NCBI GenBank assembly: GCA_026390575.1
Contig: JAPLFR010000016.1
Coordinates: 598,737-662,736 of the forward strand
Origin: Ignavibacteriales bacterium
GTDB taxonomy: Bacteria > Bacteroidota > Ignavibacteria > UBA10030
Reading direction: 5' to 3'
Length of the DNA stretch: 64,000 nt
The first letter of the stretch is position 1. The number at the start of each line of letters is the position of its first letter. Made by a program: the position numbers and the translations under genes. Below are positions 56,469 to 64,000 of the stretch, piece by piece. The notes beneath the pieces are model-generated. The model worked only from the letters and a program-made list of their open reading frames with translations, was not told the DNA's origin and did no database searches.

Positions 56469-56502
56469 GATAGCCCCAGTTCCTCTTCAGAATGGGGCTA
56501 TC
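56469..56502. other. Hairpin between dnaN and recF
   Basis: GATAGCCCCA (56469-56478) pairs with TGGGGCTATC (56493-56502), a 10-bp stem with a 14-base loop. There is no T-run on the recF side, so it may be an attenuator, an mRNA processing or stability element, or a partial terminator that lowers recF relative to dnaN. Confidence 0.45.
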
Positions 56503-56533
56503 AACGATAACACCAACACCTTGTGATGTCGTA

Positions 56534-57649
56534 TTAGACATTGAGGCGCATGGGCATAACCAACATCAAGACATCTTCGTTTTCTTTTATGGTTGCCGGC
56601 GTTATAATTGCCGCCTTGACAGAACTGCTGAAACTAAACACAACTTCATCAGAATCAATATGAGAAAGAATATCAACAAGATATGTGGCATTAAAACCAA
56701 TTTCTAAATCATCTGCGCTGTATACACATGTGATATGCTCACGTGCTTCACCACCAAAATCAATATCTTCTGCAGCAATTTTTAATTCGTTCTTTCTCAT
56801 TGAAAATCGAACTTGGTGTGTTGTGTTGCTTGAGTAAAGAGAGACTCTTCGTACCGATGCCAATAACATATTTCTATTCACAGACAATTTTTTTTCGTTG
56901 TCAAGCGGTATTACACTTTCATAATTAGGATAACTTTCTTCAATTAATCGTGAAGTAAGTGTAAAGTTTTTAAATGAAAACTTAATGTGTGTCGTGTTAA
57001 CCGAAAGAGTATTAGAGCCGCTTTCAATAGCTTTTGACACTAAAATAAGTGCTTTTGCCGGCACAATAATATCTTTATGCGGTTTTGCTTGGTTGATATT
57101 TGAATAGACAACACGAACGAGACGGTGTCCGTCTGTTGCTACGGCGTTCATTACATTGTTTTTGAATTGGAGAAGCAACCCGGTCATGGAAGGACGTAAT
57201 TCATCTGTGCTGACAGAGAAAATAGTTTTTGAAATCATAGATCCTATTAAAGACCCTTCAAACACAATTTCGCTTTCACCTTTAAATTCAGGGACAGCTG
57301 GATAATCTTGACTTATTTCACCTATAAGATTGTATTCTCCGTTATCGGTAATCATACGAATTTTGTTTGTTGTTGTGTCTGCATGAAAATTCAGTTGTGT
57401 CTCTGGTAAAGCTCTTAACGTATCCATAACCCTTTTAGCTGGTACAGCGATAGATCCATCTTCATTTCCCTTTACATCTAAAGTTGCCGACATAGAAATT
57501 TCTAAATCTGTAGCAATAAGTTTAAGGGAATTAGCTGATAGAGAAAAAAGAATATTCTCTAATATTGGAAGTGTTGATTTAGATGGAACAACACCACTGA
57601 TTTTCATCAGTGCTTTTTGGAGTTCACTGCTTTCAACTGTAAATTTCAT
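56534..57649 (-). CDS. dnaN: DNA polymerase III beta sliding clamp
   Basis: Ring-forming processivity clamp of 371 residues built of three similar domains. Conserved segments are NILFSLSANSLKLIATDLEISM at the start, FSVSTDELRPSMTGLLLQ in the middle and MLVMPMRL at the C-terminus, the classical end of DnaN. The ATG at 57647-57649 follows GGAG at a proper distance. It lies downstream of dnaA with a 340-base AT-rich intergenic region that holds DnaA-box-like 9-mers. Confidence 0.97.
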   Translation of the reverse strand: MKFTVESSELQKALMKISGVVPSKSTLPILENILFSLSANSLKLIATDLEISMSATLDVKGNEDGSIAVPAKRVMDTLRALPETQLNFHADTTTNKIRMITDNGEYNLIGEISQDYPAVPEFKGESEIVFEGSLIGSMISKTIFSVSTDELRPSMTGLLLQFKNNVMNAVATDGHRLVRVVYSNINQAKPHKDIIVPAKALILVSKAIESGSNTLSVNTTHIKFSFKNFTLTSRLIEESYPNYESVIPLDNEKKLSVNRNMLLASVRRVSLYSSNTTHQVRFSMRKNELKIAAEDIDFGGEAREHITCVYSADDLEIGFNATYLVDILSHIDSDEVVFSFSSSVKAAIITPATIKENEDVLMLVMPMRLNV

Positions 57650-57989
57650 TACGAAAACTCCTATAATACTTAAACTTCAGGTTTGTGTGAATTTACCTAT
57701 TTTTTAGGCAATACACAATATAACTCAGTGTATATAATTAATATATTTTAAAGAAATAATAATACTTATAATAAGAATGTGGATACTGTGTATAAACAAA
57801 TAATTCATACTATAACAACATAAGGAGAACGCAATACACATATAAGATAGTGTGTATATAATGTTTAAATAAAACGATTTGTAAACAGTTTATTTATAAA
57901 GGAGTAAAAATCTAAAATTAAAAAAATTTATTCACACAACAGGAACAATAATAAACACGTTATCAACAAGTGTATAACTCGTAACGACA
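57650..57989. other. dnaN-dnaA intergenic region, DnaA boxes, possible unwinding element
   Basis: Very AT-rich, with DnaA-box-like 9-mers: TTATACACA on the minus strand (57787-57795), GTATCCACA on the minus strand (57778-57786), TTATTCACA (57928-57936) and TTATCAACA (57960-57968) on the plus strand. The strand asymmetry and AT-richness fit a bipartite origin or an autoregulatory dnaA leader. It also contains the promoter of dnaN. Confidence 0.6.
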
Positions 57990-59438
57990 TTACCTATTAA
58001 GTTCGATAGTTCTACGTATTTGATCGATATGTTGTTTATGTTTATTGTCTGTTTTTAAGAAGTCCTCCACAGCTTGGCATGCATGAATAACAGTACTATG
58101 GTCCCTTCCACCAAAGTGCATACCTATTGTTTTGAGTGAAGAATTCGTCATGTCTTTTGCGATATACATTGCAATCTGCCGAGCGACAACGATTTCTTGT
58201 CTTCTTGTTTTAGCGCGAAGAAGATCAACAGGAATATTAAAATATTCGCAAACAACATTTTGTATTTGCTCAATAGTAAGAGGTGTGTGAATATCGTTAA
58301 CAACAACTCGCAATACGTCTTTCGCAAGGTCTATGCCAATTTCACGGTTTTCTAGGGAAGCTCTTGCAAGGAGGCTAATAAGGCATCCCTCAAGTTCACG
58401 AATATTTTTTGTGACATTTGCAGCAATAAAATCGATAACATTTGTTGGCAACTCTAAAGAGTTCTCTTCGCTCTTCTTTTGAAGAATAGCTATGCGTGTT
58501 TCGAGATCGGGAGGTTGAAGATCTGCGGTAAGTCCGCATTGAAAACGAGAAATCAAACGTTCATCCAACCCGTGTAGTTCTTTCGGTGGAACATCAGAAG
58601 AAAGAACAATTTGTTTACCAAGCTGGTAGAGTGTGTTAAAGGTGTGAAAAAAATTGTCCTGGGTTTTTTCTTTTCCAGCAAAAAACTGAATATCGTCAAC
58701 AATCAATAAATCCATACTTCTATAAAACGAAGAAAACTCGGTAACCTTATCCCCCTGCACAGATTCGATAAAGTCGACAGTAAATTTTTCGCTTGATATA
58801 TACGCAATTCGTTTTGCTTTGCCGTTGACTGCCGCGTGGTTTCCAAGAGCGTGCATCAAATGTGTTTTTCCAAGTCCAGTACCGCCATAAAATACTAGAG
58901 GATTAAACGAAGTACCACCAGGATTGTTCGCAACAGCCATTGCTGCAGCACGGGCAAGCTGATTGCAGTCACCCTTAATAAAGTTGTCGAATAAATAGCG
59001 GGGATTTAAATTATTACGAATTGATTGTAAGTTTTCTGTACGAAAAGGTACATGAGGAGCAAACGGTGTACGTGCTGGATCGTTTGTTAGCAAGACCGTC
59101 TCGTGTTCGGGTTGTGCCGGCTGGATTGAAGCGGGTTCTTCAGAAGCAACAAAGTAATATAGTTTTCCGGATTCCCCAATAACGCTTGTGATTGTATTTC
59201 GAATCAGTGTATTGTAATGTTCTTCTAACCAATCATAAAAAAATTGACTGGGGACTTGAACCGTTAAATCTTTTTCATTCAGACGAATTGGGATAATGGG
59301 CTGAAACCAAGTTTTATAGCTCAACGAAGAAACCTGATCTTTGATAATCGATAGGCATCGTTCCCATGTTTGGTTTGCAAGGACCTGATCGTCAGAAATT
59401 TGGCCGGCTTGAGCGGGCAGCAACATAGCACTCTCCAT
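57990..59438 (-). CDS. dnaA: Chromosomal replication initiator protein DnaA
   Basis: Binds DnaA boxes at oriC and melts the origin; AAA+ ATPase of 482 residues. Domain I is about 1-100 and domain III about 140-360, with Walker A YGGTGLGKTHLMHA and Walker B LLIVDDIQFFAGK. The domain IV helix-turn-helix ends in MHFGGRDHSTVIHAC, the DnaA signature. Two starts are possible: ATG 59436-59438, or ATG 59424-59426 four codons later, which has GGAGAG in front. It faces the rpmH cluster across a 340-base gap rich in DnaA boxes, and is followed by dnaN, recF, DUF721, gyrB and gyrA. Confidence 0.97.
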   Translation of the reverse strand: MESAMLLPAQAGQISDDQVLANQTWERCLSIIKDQVSSLSYKTWFQPIIPIRLNEKDLTVQVPSQFFYDWLEEHYNTLIRNTITSVIGESGKLYYFVASEEPASIQPAQPEHETVLLTNDPARTPFAPHVPFRTENLQSIRNNLNPRYLFDNFIKGDCNQLARAAAMAVANNPGGTSFNPLVFYGGTGLGKTHLMHALGNHAAVNGKAKRIAYISSEKFTVDFIESVQGDKVTEFSSFYRSMDLLIVDDIQFFAGKEKTQDNFFHTFNTLYQLGKQIVLSSDVPPKELHGLDERLISRFQCGLTADLQPPDLETRIAILQKKSEENSLELPTNVIDFIAANVTKNIRELEGCLISLLARASLENREIGIDLAKDVLRVVVNDIHTPLTIEQIQNVVCEYFNIPVDLLRAKTRRQEIVVARQIAMYIAKDMTNSSLKTIGMHFGGRDHSTVIHACQAVEDFLKTDNKHKQHIDQIRRTIELNR

Positions 59439-59781
59439 CTAAACAACAAACAACTTATTCACATTTATATACACAGACTAAAAGTGGAGCAAAAAACAAT
59501 ACCGTTATCTCAATAGAACAAGATATCACCGACAAGCAAGCACACAAATATCTACCGGCCGTTGGTTTTCCACAAGTTATCAACACCAGTGTTTAGCTTA
59601 GCAATCGAACTTTATTATAGCACCAATGGTGGAAGCATGCAAGAGGAATTTTTACAATAGGGAAAATATTTTTGATAGCAATGCAAAAAGATCATCCAAC
59701 ATGTTTTCTTGTTTGTACACCAATATTTTCGTAAGTTAATTAAACTAAAAACAAAAGGCACACAAGAAAGAGTCCATTACA
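59439..59781. other. Candidate origin of replication between dnaA and rpmH
   Basis: DnaA-box-like 9-mers on the plus strand at 59455-59463 (TTATTCACA), 59566-59574 (TTTTCCACA, one mismatch from consensus) and 59577-59585 (TTATCAACA). The dnaA and rpmH genes diverge across this region, and AT-rich tracts lie to the right (59640-59760). Genes on both sides point away from it, as expected at a bidirectional origin. Together with the dnaN-dnaA gap it is the best oriC candidate. Confidence 0.65.
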
Positions 59782-59928
59782 ATGAAGAGAACGTATCAGC
59801 CACATAAGCGAAAAAGAAAAAATACACATGGATTTCGCGCGCGGATGTCGACAAAAAATGGTCGAAAAGTAATTAACCGACGACGGGCCGCAGGCAGAAA
59901 AAAACTTTCTGTGAGTAGCGAAAAATAA
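59782..59928 (+). CDS. rpmH: 50S ribosomal protein L34
   Basis: A 48-residue, highly basic ribosomal protein of the large subunit. It opens [19 protein letters not shown] and continues [20 protein letters not shown], which is the L34 signature almost throughout, ending KKLSVSSEK. No strong ribosome site is visible before the ATG. It leads the cluster rpmH, rnpA, yidD, yidC, mnmE, mnmG, the standard order on one side of many bacterial origins. It is short enough to be missed by automatic ORF thresholds. Confidence 0.97.
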   Translation: MKRTYQPHKRKRKNTHGFRARMSTKNGRKVINRRRAAGRKKLSVSSEK

Positions 59929-59960
59929 AAGAACAAACCTGCCGGAAAGACGAGGCGTGT

Positions 59961-60350
59961 ATGCCTCATTTACAGCCATCAATTGAAACTCTAAGTGGGT
60001 TTGGATCGTTTACTAGAGTAATCACTCGTGGTAAAAAATACGAAAGTAAGCCAATAAAAGCTTTTGTGTGTACGTCTCTATCGGAGCAAACGTCATTACG
60101 AGTCGGTTTTGCAGTGTCAAGAGGGATACGGAAAGCAGCCCACCGCAATTTGTTTAAAAGATGGATGAAAGAAGCGTTTCGAACTAAAAGGGAGGAGTTT
60201 TTCGGACATATCGAGCCTGAAACACTGCTAGAAATTGTCTTTTTGTATAACGGCGATATGAAAACCTTACCGAAAAAGTGCCGATTTTCATATATAAATA
60301 ATGCACTTGCTGAACTTTCCTCAACAATAAATTTTGTTTGCCCCAGATAA
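59961..60350 (+). CDS. rnpA: Ribonuclease P protein component
   Basis: The 129-residue protein subunit of RNase P, which helps the catalytic RNA mature tRNA 5' ends. The conserved RNR-type helix appears as [25 protein letters not shown], slightly divergent from the usual KRNRIKR. It begins 32 bases after rpmH, as usual. The C-terminus is longer than average (VEIVFLYNG to FVCPR). The M1 RNA gene rnpB is not in this window. Confidence 0.92.
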   Translation: MPHLQPSIETLSGFGSFTRVITRGKKYESKPIKAFVCTSLSEQTSLRVGFAVSRGIRKAAHRNLFKRWMKEAFRTKREEFFGHIEPETLLEIVFLYNGDMKTLPKKCRFSYINNALAELSSTINFVCPR

Positions 60351-60354
60351 AAAC

Positions 60355-60570
60355 ATGAAGCAAGCGTTTATTCTAATAATTCGACTGTATCAACGCTTTA
60401 TTTCAGGGCTGCTCCCATTTAACCACTGTCGTTTTTATCCTTCTTGTTCAAACTATTCTCTAGAGGCAATTGAAACACATGGTTTTATGAGCGGATTTTG
60501 GCTTACCATTAAAAGAATTTCAAAGTGTCATCCGTTTAGCACCTCAAACGGATATGACCCAGTTCCTTAA
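60355..60570 (+). CDS. yidD: Membrane protein insertion efficiency factor YidD
   Basis: A 71-residue peripheral membrane protein with an amphipathic helix. The Cys-rich core is intact ([20 protein letters not shown], then [18 protein letters not shown]), with the three conserved cysteines. It is thought to help YidC insert proteins. I chose ATG 60355, four bases after the rnpA stop, rather than the TTG at 60334, which lies inside rnpA. It is typically located between rnpA and yidC, as here. Confidence 0.93.
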   Translation: MKQAFILIIRLYQRFISGLLPFNHCRFYPSCSNYSLEAIETHGFMSGFWLTIKRISKCHPFSTSNGYDPVP

Positions 60571-60603
60571 TTATTCACAAGAAGCTTTGAGGTAAAAATT
60601 CTT

Positions 60604-62388
60604 ATGGATCGACAATCAACAATTGGTTTTATTTTGATTTTCGTTGTTCTCGTTGTGTGGATGTGGCTTAATTCGCCTGTACAGAAACAGAAGCCAGTGG
60701 AGCAAACCGCAAAAATGGGACAAGCGAAAGATACGGTTAAGGCCCTCAATCGGCAGAAACCGCCAGAGCCAAAAGAAACGCAAGAAACGAATCCGTACGG
60801 AAAGTTCTTTTCCGAGCGCGCGAAAGGAATAGAAAAAATTATTTCCATAGAGACTGATTTATACTCAGCGGAGGTTTCGACAAAAGGCGGGGTAATTAAG
60901 AAGTGGGAGCTTAAAAAATTTAAGACTTGGGATGGACATCCGGTCCAACTTGTTGATTATACGAAAAACGGAGATTTTGCAGTTCTCTTTACAACATCTG
61001 ATGGGCGAGTGATTAACACGAAAGATCTTTATTTTGACGTACAGGCACCTCGGAACAACGTCAAGGTTGAAGGAAATTTTGAATTTGAAGTAATATTTAC
61101 TCTTCCCGCCTCCAACGGTGGACAGCTTGTGAAGAAGATGAAATTTCGCAATGAAGAGTATGGTTTCGAAACTGAAATACAATTGCTTAATCTAAGCTCT
61201 GTAGTTGCAAATTACCAGTATGAAGTTGCCTGGGAACAAGGCATCCGGTATGCAGAACAAAATAGCGTTGACGAATCGGGTTTTGCAGCAGCATATGCGT
61301 ACGCTGGCAAAGAACTCGCAGAAATCGATGCAACAAAAAATGATCAAAAAGAACAAAAAGAATTTTCCGGTGCTATCGATTGGGTTGCAACACGCAACAA
61401 ATATTTTGCTGTTGCACTTATTCCAACAGAAAATGTAAGCGAAGGTGCGTACTTGGAAGGAACGCGCTCTGCAATGCCGGACAATGGCGAAAAGGAGACG
61501 TACGGCATTTCCTTAAAGATGCCATATAAGGGAGGGGCGAGAGAGAACAGTACATTCAAGGTGTTTCTGGGTCCGCTTCAACACAGTGTATTGAAGTCAT
61601 ACGAGAAGGGACTTGAAAACATAATGAGCTTAGGATGGGCATGGTTGATCCGGCCTATTTCCGAATATATCATGCTGCCAATATTCACAGCAATTCATTA
61701 TGTCGTACCCAACTGGGGATTGGTAATTATTGTTTTTTCTATTCTCATTAAGCTGGCTATGCATCCGCTGTCCAAGAGTCAAATGAAGTCGATGAAGAAA
61801 ATGCAAAAACTTCAGCCATTAATGGATGAGTTGCGAACAAAATACAAAGATGATCCCCAAAAGATGAATCAGTCAATAATGAATTTATACAAAGAATACG
61901 GTGTTAATCCTGCTGGCGGATGTCTACCATTGTTACTGCAAATGCCAATTATGTACGCATTATATGCAGTGTTTCGCGGAGCAATTGAATTGAGACAAGC
62001 AAGTTTTGTTGGATGGATACATGATTTATCGATTCCTGATGTAATTTATCGCCTGCCGTTCAAGCTGCCATTCGTGGGTATTCAAGACATCAGCGGCATC
62101 GCCGTACTGATGGGTGTCACCATGTTTATTCAAACGAAAATGACAACAAAAGATCCACGGCAAAAAGCAATGGTGTGGATGATGCCAATTATGATGACGT
62201 TTTTATTTAACGGTTTTCCGGCAGGATTAAATTTGTATTACACGGTGTTCAACATATTGTCTATTGGTCAACAATTATTAATCAATAAACAGCATGATGA
62301 CGAGCCGCTTCGAAAAGTTGAACAAAAAAAGAAGCCTCGCGGTGGAATATTTAAATTCACAAAAGATTTACCACGTCTAAAAAAATGA
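60604..62388 (+). CDS. yidC: Membrane protein insertase YidC
   Basis: Inner-membrane insertase/chaperone of 594 residues. It has an N-terminal helix (IGFILIFVVLVVWMWL), a long periplasmic beta-sandwich domain (about 80-350) and five C-terminal helices (about 355-565) with the conserved YidC/Oxa1 core (NPAGGCLPLLLQMPIMYALYAVFR). The C-terminus is basic (KKPRGGIFKFTKDLPRLKK), as in members that contact ribosomes. It starts 33 bases after yidD and is followed by a strong terminator. Confidence 0.96.
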   Translation: MDRQSTIGFILIFVVLVVWMWLNSPVQKQKPVEQTAKMGQAKDTVKALNRQKPPEPKETQETNPYGKFFSERAKGIEKIISIETDLYSAEVSTKGGVIKKWELKKFKTWDGHPVQLVDYTKNGDFAVLFTTSDGRVINTKDLYFDVQAPRNNVKVEGNFEFEVIFTLPASNGGQLVKKMKFRNEEYGFETEIQLLNLSSVVANYQYEVAWEQGIRYAEQNSVDESGFAAAYAYAGKELAEIDATKNDQKEQKEFSGAIDWVATRNKYFAVALIPTENVSEGAYLEGTRSAMPDNGEKETYGISLKMPYKGGARENSTFKVFLGPLQHSVLKSYEKGLENIMSLGWAWLIRPISEYIMLPIFTAIHYVVPNWGLVIIVFSILIKLAMHPLSKSQMKSMKKMQKLQPLMDELRTKYKDDPQKMNQSIMNLYKEYGVNPAGGCLPLLLQMPIMYALYAVFRGAIELRQASFVGWIHDLSIPDVIYRLPFKLPFVGIQDISGIAVLMGVTMFIQTKMTTKDPRQKAMVWMMPIMMTFLFNGFPAGLNLYYTVFNILSIGQQLLINKQHDDEPLRKVEQKKKPRGGIFKFTKDLPRLKK

Positions 62389-62414
62389 TTTAACGAGAAT
62401 ACAAATCGTTATTG

Positions 62415-62455
62415 AAACGTCCCGTCCATATTACTTGACGGGACGTTTTGTTTTT
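62415..62455 (+). terminator. Rho-independent terminator after yidC
   Basis: AAACGTCCCGTC (62415-62426) and GACGGGACGTTT (62437-62448) form a perfect 12-bp GC-rich stem with a ten-base loop, followed by TTGTTTTT. It lies between yidC and mnmE and separates the ribosomal/insertase operon from mnmE-mnmG. Confidence 0.9.
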
Positions 62456-62510
62456 ATAGCATTGTTAAAGGACATGGCTTTTCGTACATTTATTTACGGA
62501 GAGAAAAAAA

Positions 62511-63902
62511 GTGATAGGACGATTAGAAAAGACTATCGCCGCCATTGCAACACCAATAGGTGAAGGAGCAATTTCGGTTATACGCGTCAGCGGTGAATCT
62601 GCAATTTATAAAGTTGCTAGTCGATTTAAGGGAAAACAAAACCTCGTAAAAGCAAAAAATCGTACCGCACACTTTGGACGCATTGTCGACAGTCAAAACG
62701 CGACTGTTGATGAGGTTATATGTACAATCTTTCGCGCACCTAAATCGTTCACAGGCGAAGACACAGTCGAGGTGAGCTGCCATGGCGGAATTCATGTAAC
62801 ACGCCGAGTGTTGGAATGTATACTGGAAACAGGTATAGACCCTGCAGAACCAGGTGAATTTACTCAACGGGCATTTCTCAATGGCAAATTAGACCTTTCT
62901 CAAGCTGAGGCAATTGCCGACATTATTCAGGCTCAATCAGATAAAGCACGACAAACATCATTAGATCAATTAGAAGGCGCCCTTTCAAAACAAATCCATG
63001 TAGTGCGAGAACAATTAGTCCAGTCTCTTGGGCTCTTAGAATTAGAATTAGATTTTTCAGAAGAAGGCATTGCACTTGTTGACAAAAAGAAGGTAGAGAA
63101 TTTATTCAAACTCGGAATACTAGAAATAGATCGACTTATTAAAACATATAAATATGGCAAAGTATGGCGTGAAGGTGTTCGCGTTGCTTTGGTTGGAGTT
63201 CCAAATGCTGGTAAATCAAGTTTGCTGAACACACTACTTAAAGAGGATCGAGCCATTGTAACAAATGTTCCCGGTACAACACGAGATTTCATTGAAGAGA
63301 AAATGACAATCGAGGGTGTGCTGTTTAGAATGATTGACACAGCGGGACTTCGCGAGACAGAAGATCCAGTTGAAAAAGAAGGTGTACATAGAACATGGAA
63401 AGTCATATCAGGATCGGATATAGTAGTCTTAGTCCACGACAGTACAAAAACAATAGCACATGATGAAATGAATTTTCTTGAAATTATTAAAGAAAACAAA
63501 AACCATAAAGAGCTCGTGATCGCAAACAATAAAATAGATCTTCAAGATGAAAAAATACCGCTTCAATATATACCGGAAAAAACCCTTGTGGTGGAGACAT
63601 CGGCTGTGAATAACACTGGCATCGAAAGGCTCAAAGATGCATTATTCAAAAAAGTTCTTAATAAAACACATGCGGAGAGTAAAGAATCTGTAATTATTAC
63701 CAATGAAAGGCATTATTCTGCGTTATTGAGAGCAAAACAAAGTCTGACTTCTGCTTTGGACTCGCTAAAAAATGGGGAAAGTGAAGAATTTATTGCAGTT
63801 GATCTAAGAACAGCGATAGATTCAATCGGAGAAATTATCGGCCTTGTGACTACGGAAGATATACTGAATAATATCTTTTCAAAATTCTGCATTGGTAAAT
63901 AG
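62511..63902 (+). CDS. mnmE: tRNA modification GTPase MnmE
   Basis: Works with MnmG to form 5-carboxymethylaminomethyl-uridine at the tRNA wobble position. A tetrahydrofolate-binding N-domain (IAAIATPIGEGAISVIRVSG) leads to a helical domain and a GTPase domain inserted at about residues 215-380 (G1 GVPNAGKSSLLN, G3 DTAGLRE, G4 NKID). The last residues are FSKFCIGK, with the catalytic CxGK cysteine. The start is GTG 62511 with GGAGAG upstream. At 463 residues it is normal length. mnmG begins 38 bases later. Confidence 0.97.
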   Translation: MIGRLEKTIAAIATPIGEGAISVIRVSGESAIYKVASRFKGKQNLVKAKNRTAHFGRIVDSQNATVDEVICTIFRAPKSFTGEDTVEVSCHGGIHVTRRVLECILETGIDPAEPGEFTQRAFLNGKLDLSQAEAIADIIQAQSDKARQTSLDQLEGALSKQIHVVREQLVQSLGLLELELDFSEEGIALVDKKKVENLFKLGILEIDRLIKTYKYGKVWREGVRVALVGVPNAGKSSLLNTLLKEDRAIVTNVPGTTRDFIEEKMTIEGVLFRMIDTAGLRETEDPVEKEGVHRTWKVISGSDIVVLVHDSTKTIAHDEMNFLEIIKENKNHKELVIANNKIDLQDEKIPLQYIPEKTLVVETSAVNNTGIERLKDALFKKVLNKTHAESKESVIITNERHYSALLRAKQSLTSALDSLKNGESEEFIAVDLRTAIDSIGEIIGLVTTEDILNNIFSKFCIGK

Positions 63903-63908
63903 TACTTA

Positions 63909-63922
63909 GTTTCACGTGAAAC
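63909..63922. promoter_or_regulatory. parS-like palindrome (ParB-binding site core)
   Basis: GTTTCACGTGAAAC is a perfect 14-bp palindrome matching the central 14 bases of the widely conserved parS consensus (TGTTTCACGTGAAACA); only the outermost bases differ (A on the left, G on the right). It lies between mnmE and mnmG, the classical location next to parA/parB near the origin. No second copy was noticed in the window. Confidence 0.85.
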
Positions 63923-63940
63923 GAAGATGGAGTACAAACG

Positions 63941-64000
63941 TTGCCCGGATTAAATTACACAAATTACGATGTTATTATAGCTGGTGGCGGCCATGCTGGA
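63941..64000 (+). CDS. mnmG: tRNA uridine 5-carboxymethylaminomethyl modification enzyme MnmG, 5' part
   Basis: The first 20 codons, cut by the window edge. They read (M)PGLNYTNYDVIIAGGGHAG, with the FAD-binding Rossmann motif GGGHAG typical of MnmG (GidA). The only start in this frame after an in-frame stop at 63917-63919 is TTG 63941, which has GGAG eight bases upstream. MnmG uses FAD and NADH and pairs with MnmE encoded just upstream. The parS-like site at 63909 lies in the short gap between the two genes. Confidence 0.88.
   Translation, partial: MPGLNYTNYDVIIAGGGHAG

Overview
The window reads as the replication-origin region of a mid-GC bacterium of the Bacteroidota/Chlorobiota/Ignavibacteriota group. 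Supporting signs are a type III glutamine synthetase, a DUF2851 protein, LytS/LytTR signalling, HpnC/HpnD squalene synthesis and divergent dnaA and rpmH clusters. The group assignment is an inference from gene content; no rRNA or tRNA gene was recognised and no database search was run.

Layout. 1-966 is the 3' end of argH. 967-4246 holds a secreted protein and a LytS/LytTR two-component pair in visibly AT-rich DNA. This block is bracketed by an 18-20 bp direct repeat, and a fossil of a permease 3' end lies at its left edge. 4247-9062 has two APC-type amino-acid permeases around an AlbA_2/HATPase regulator broken by one in-frame TAA, plus a 39-residue membrane peptide. 9699-12952 is a ddl, FtsB-like, rarA and small-ORF cluster. 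13228-18319 is a compact three-gene operon: an exported WD40-caspase, a DUF4384 lipoprotein and a CHASE2 adenylate cyclase. hpnC and hpnD (squalene route) and a MerR regulator follow.

20776-39479 is mostly housekeeping and transport: ettA, a TrpF-like protein, a Sel1-repeat protein, a Cache-HAMP-PAS sensor with an orphan cysteine-rich tail, an EamA exporter, an SDR, an M64 peptidase, an NRAMP-related transporter paired with a soluble MgtE_N/CBS protein, a methyltransferase, TauE with DUF1634, pyrF, DUF2851 and glnN. 39980-50191 has a small outer-membrane protein, a MacAB-like efflux set with two permeases, a DUF418 protein, the TIGR03546/TIGR03545 pair and a VanZ protein.

50282-64000 is the origin block. 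On the minus strand, in transcription order, lie dnaA, dnaN, recF, a DUF721 (DciA-like) gene, gyrB and gyrA. On the plus strand lie rpmH, rnpA, yidD, yidC, mnmE and the start of mnmG. DnaA-box-like 9-mers cluster on both sides of dnaA, and a perfect parS core palindrome sits between mnmE and mnmG. Together these place oriC near 57.7-59.8 kb. The most unusual items are the caspase/DUF4384/cyclase operon, the NRAMP-related/MgtE_N-CBS pair, the repeat-bracketed signalling block and the Cys-tailed sensor.
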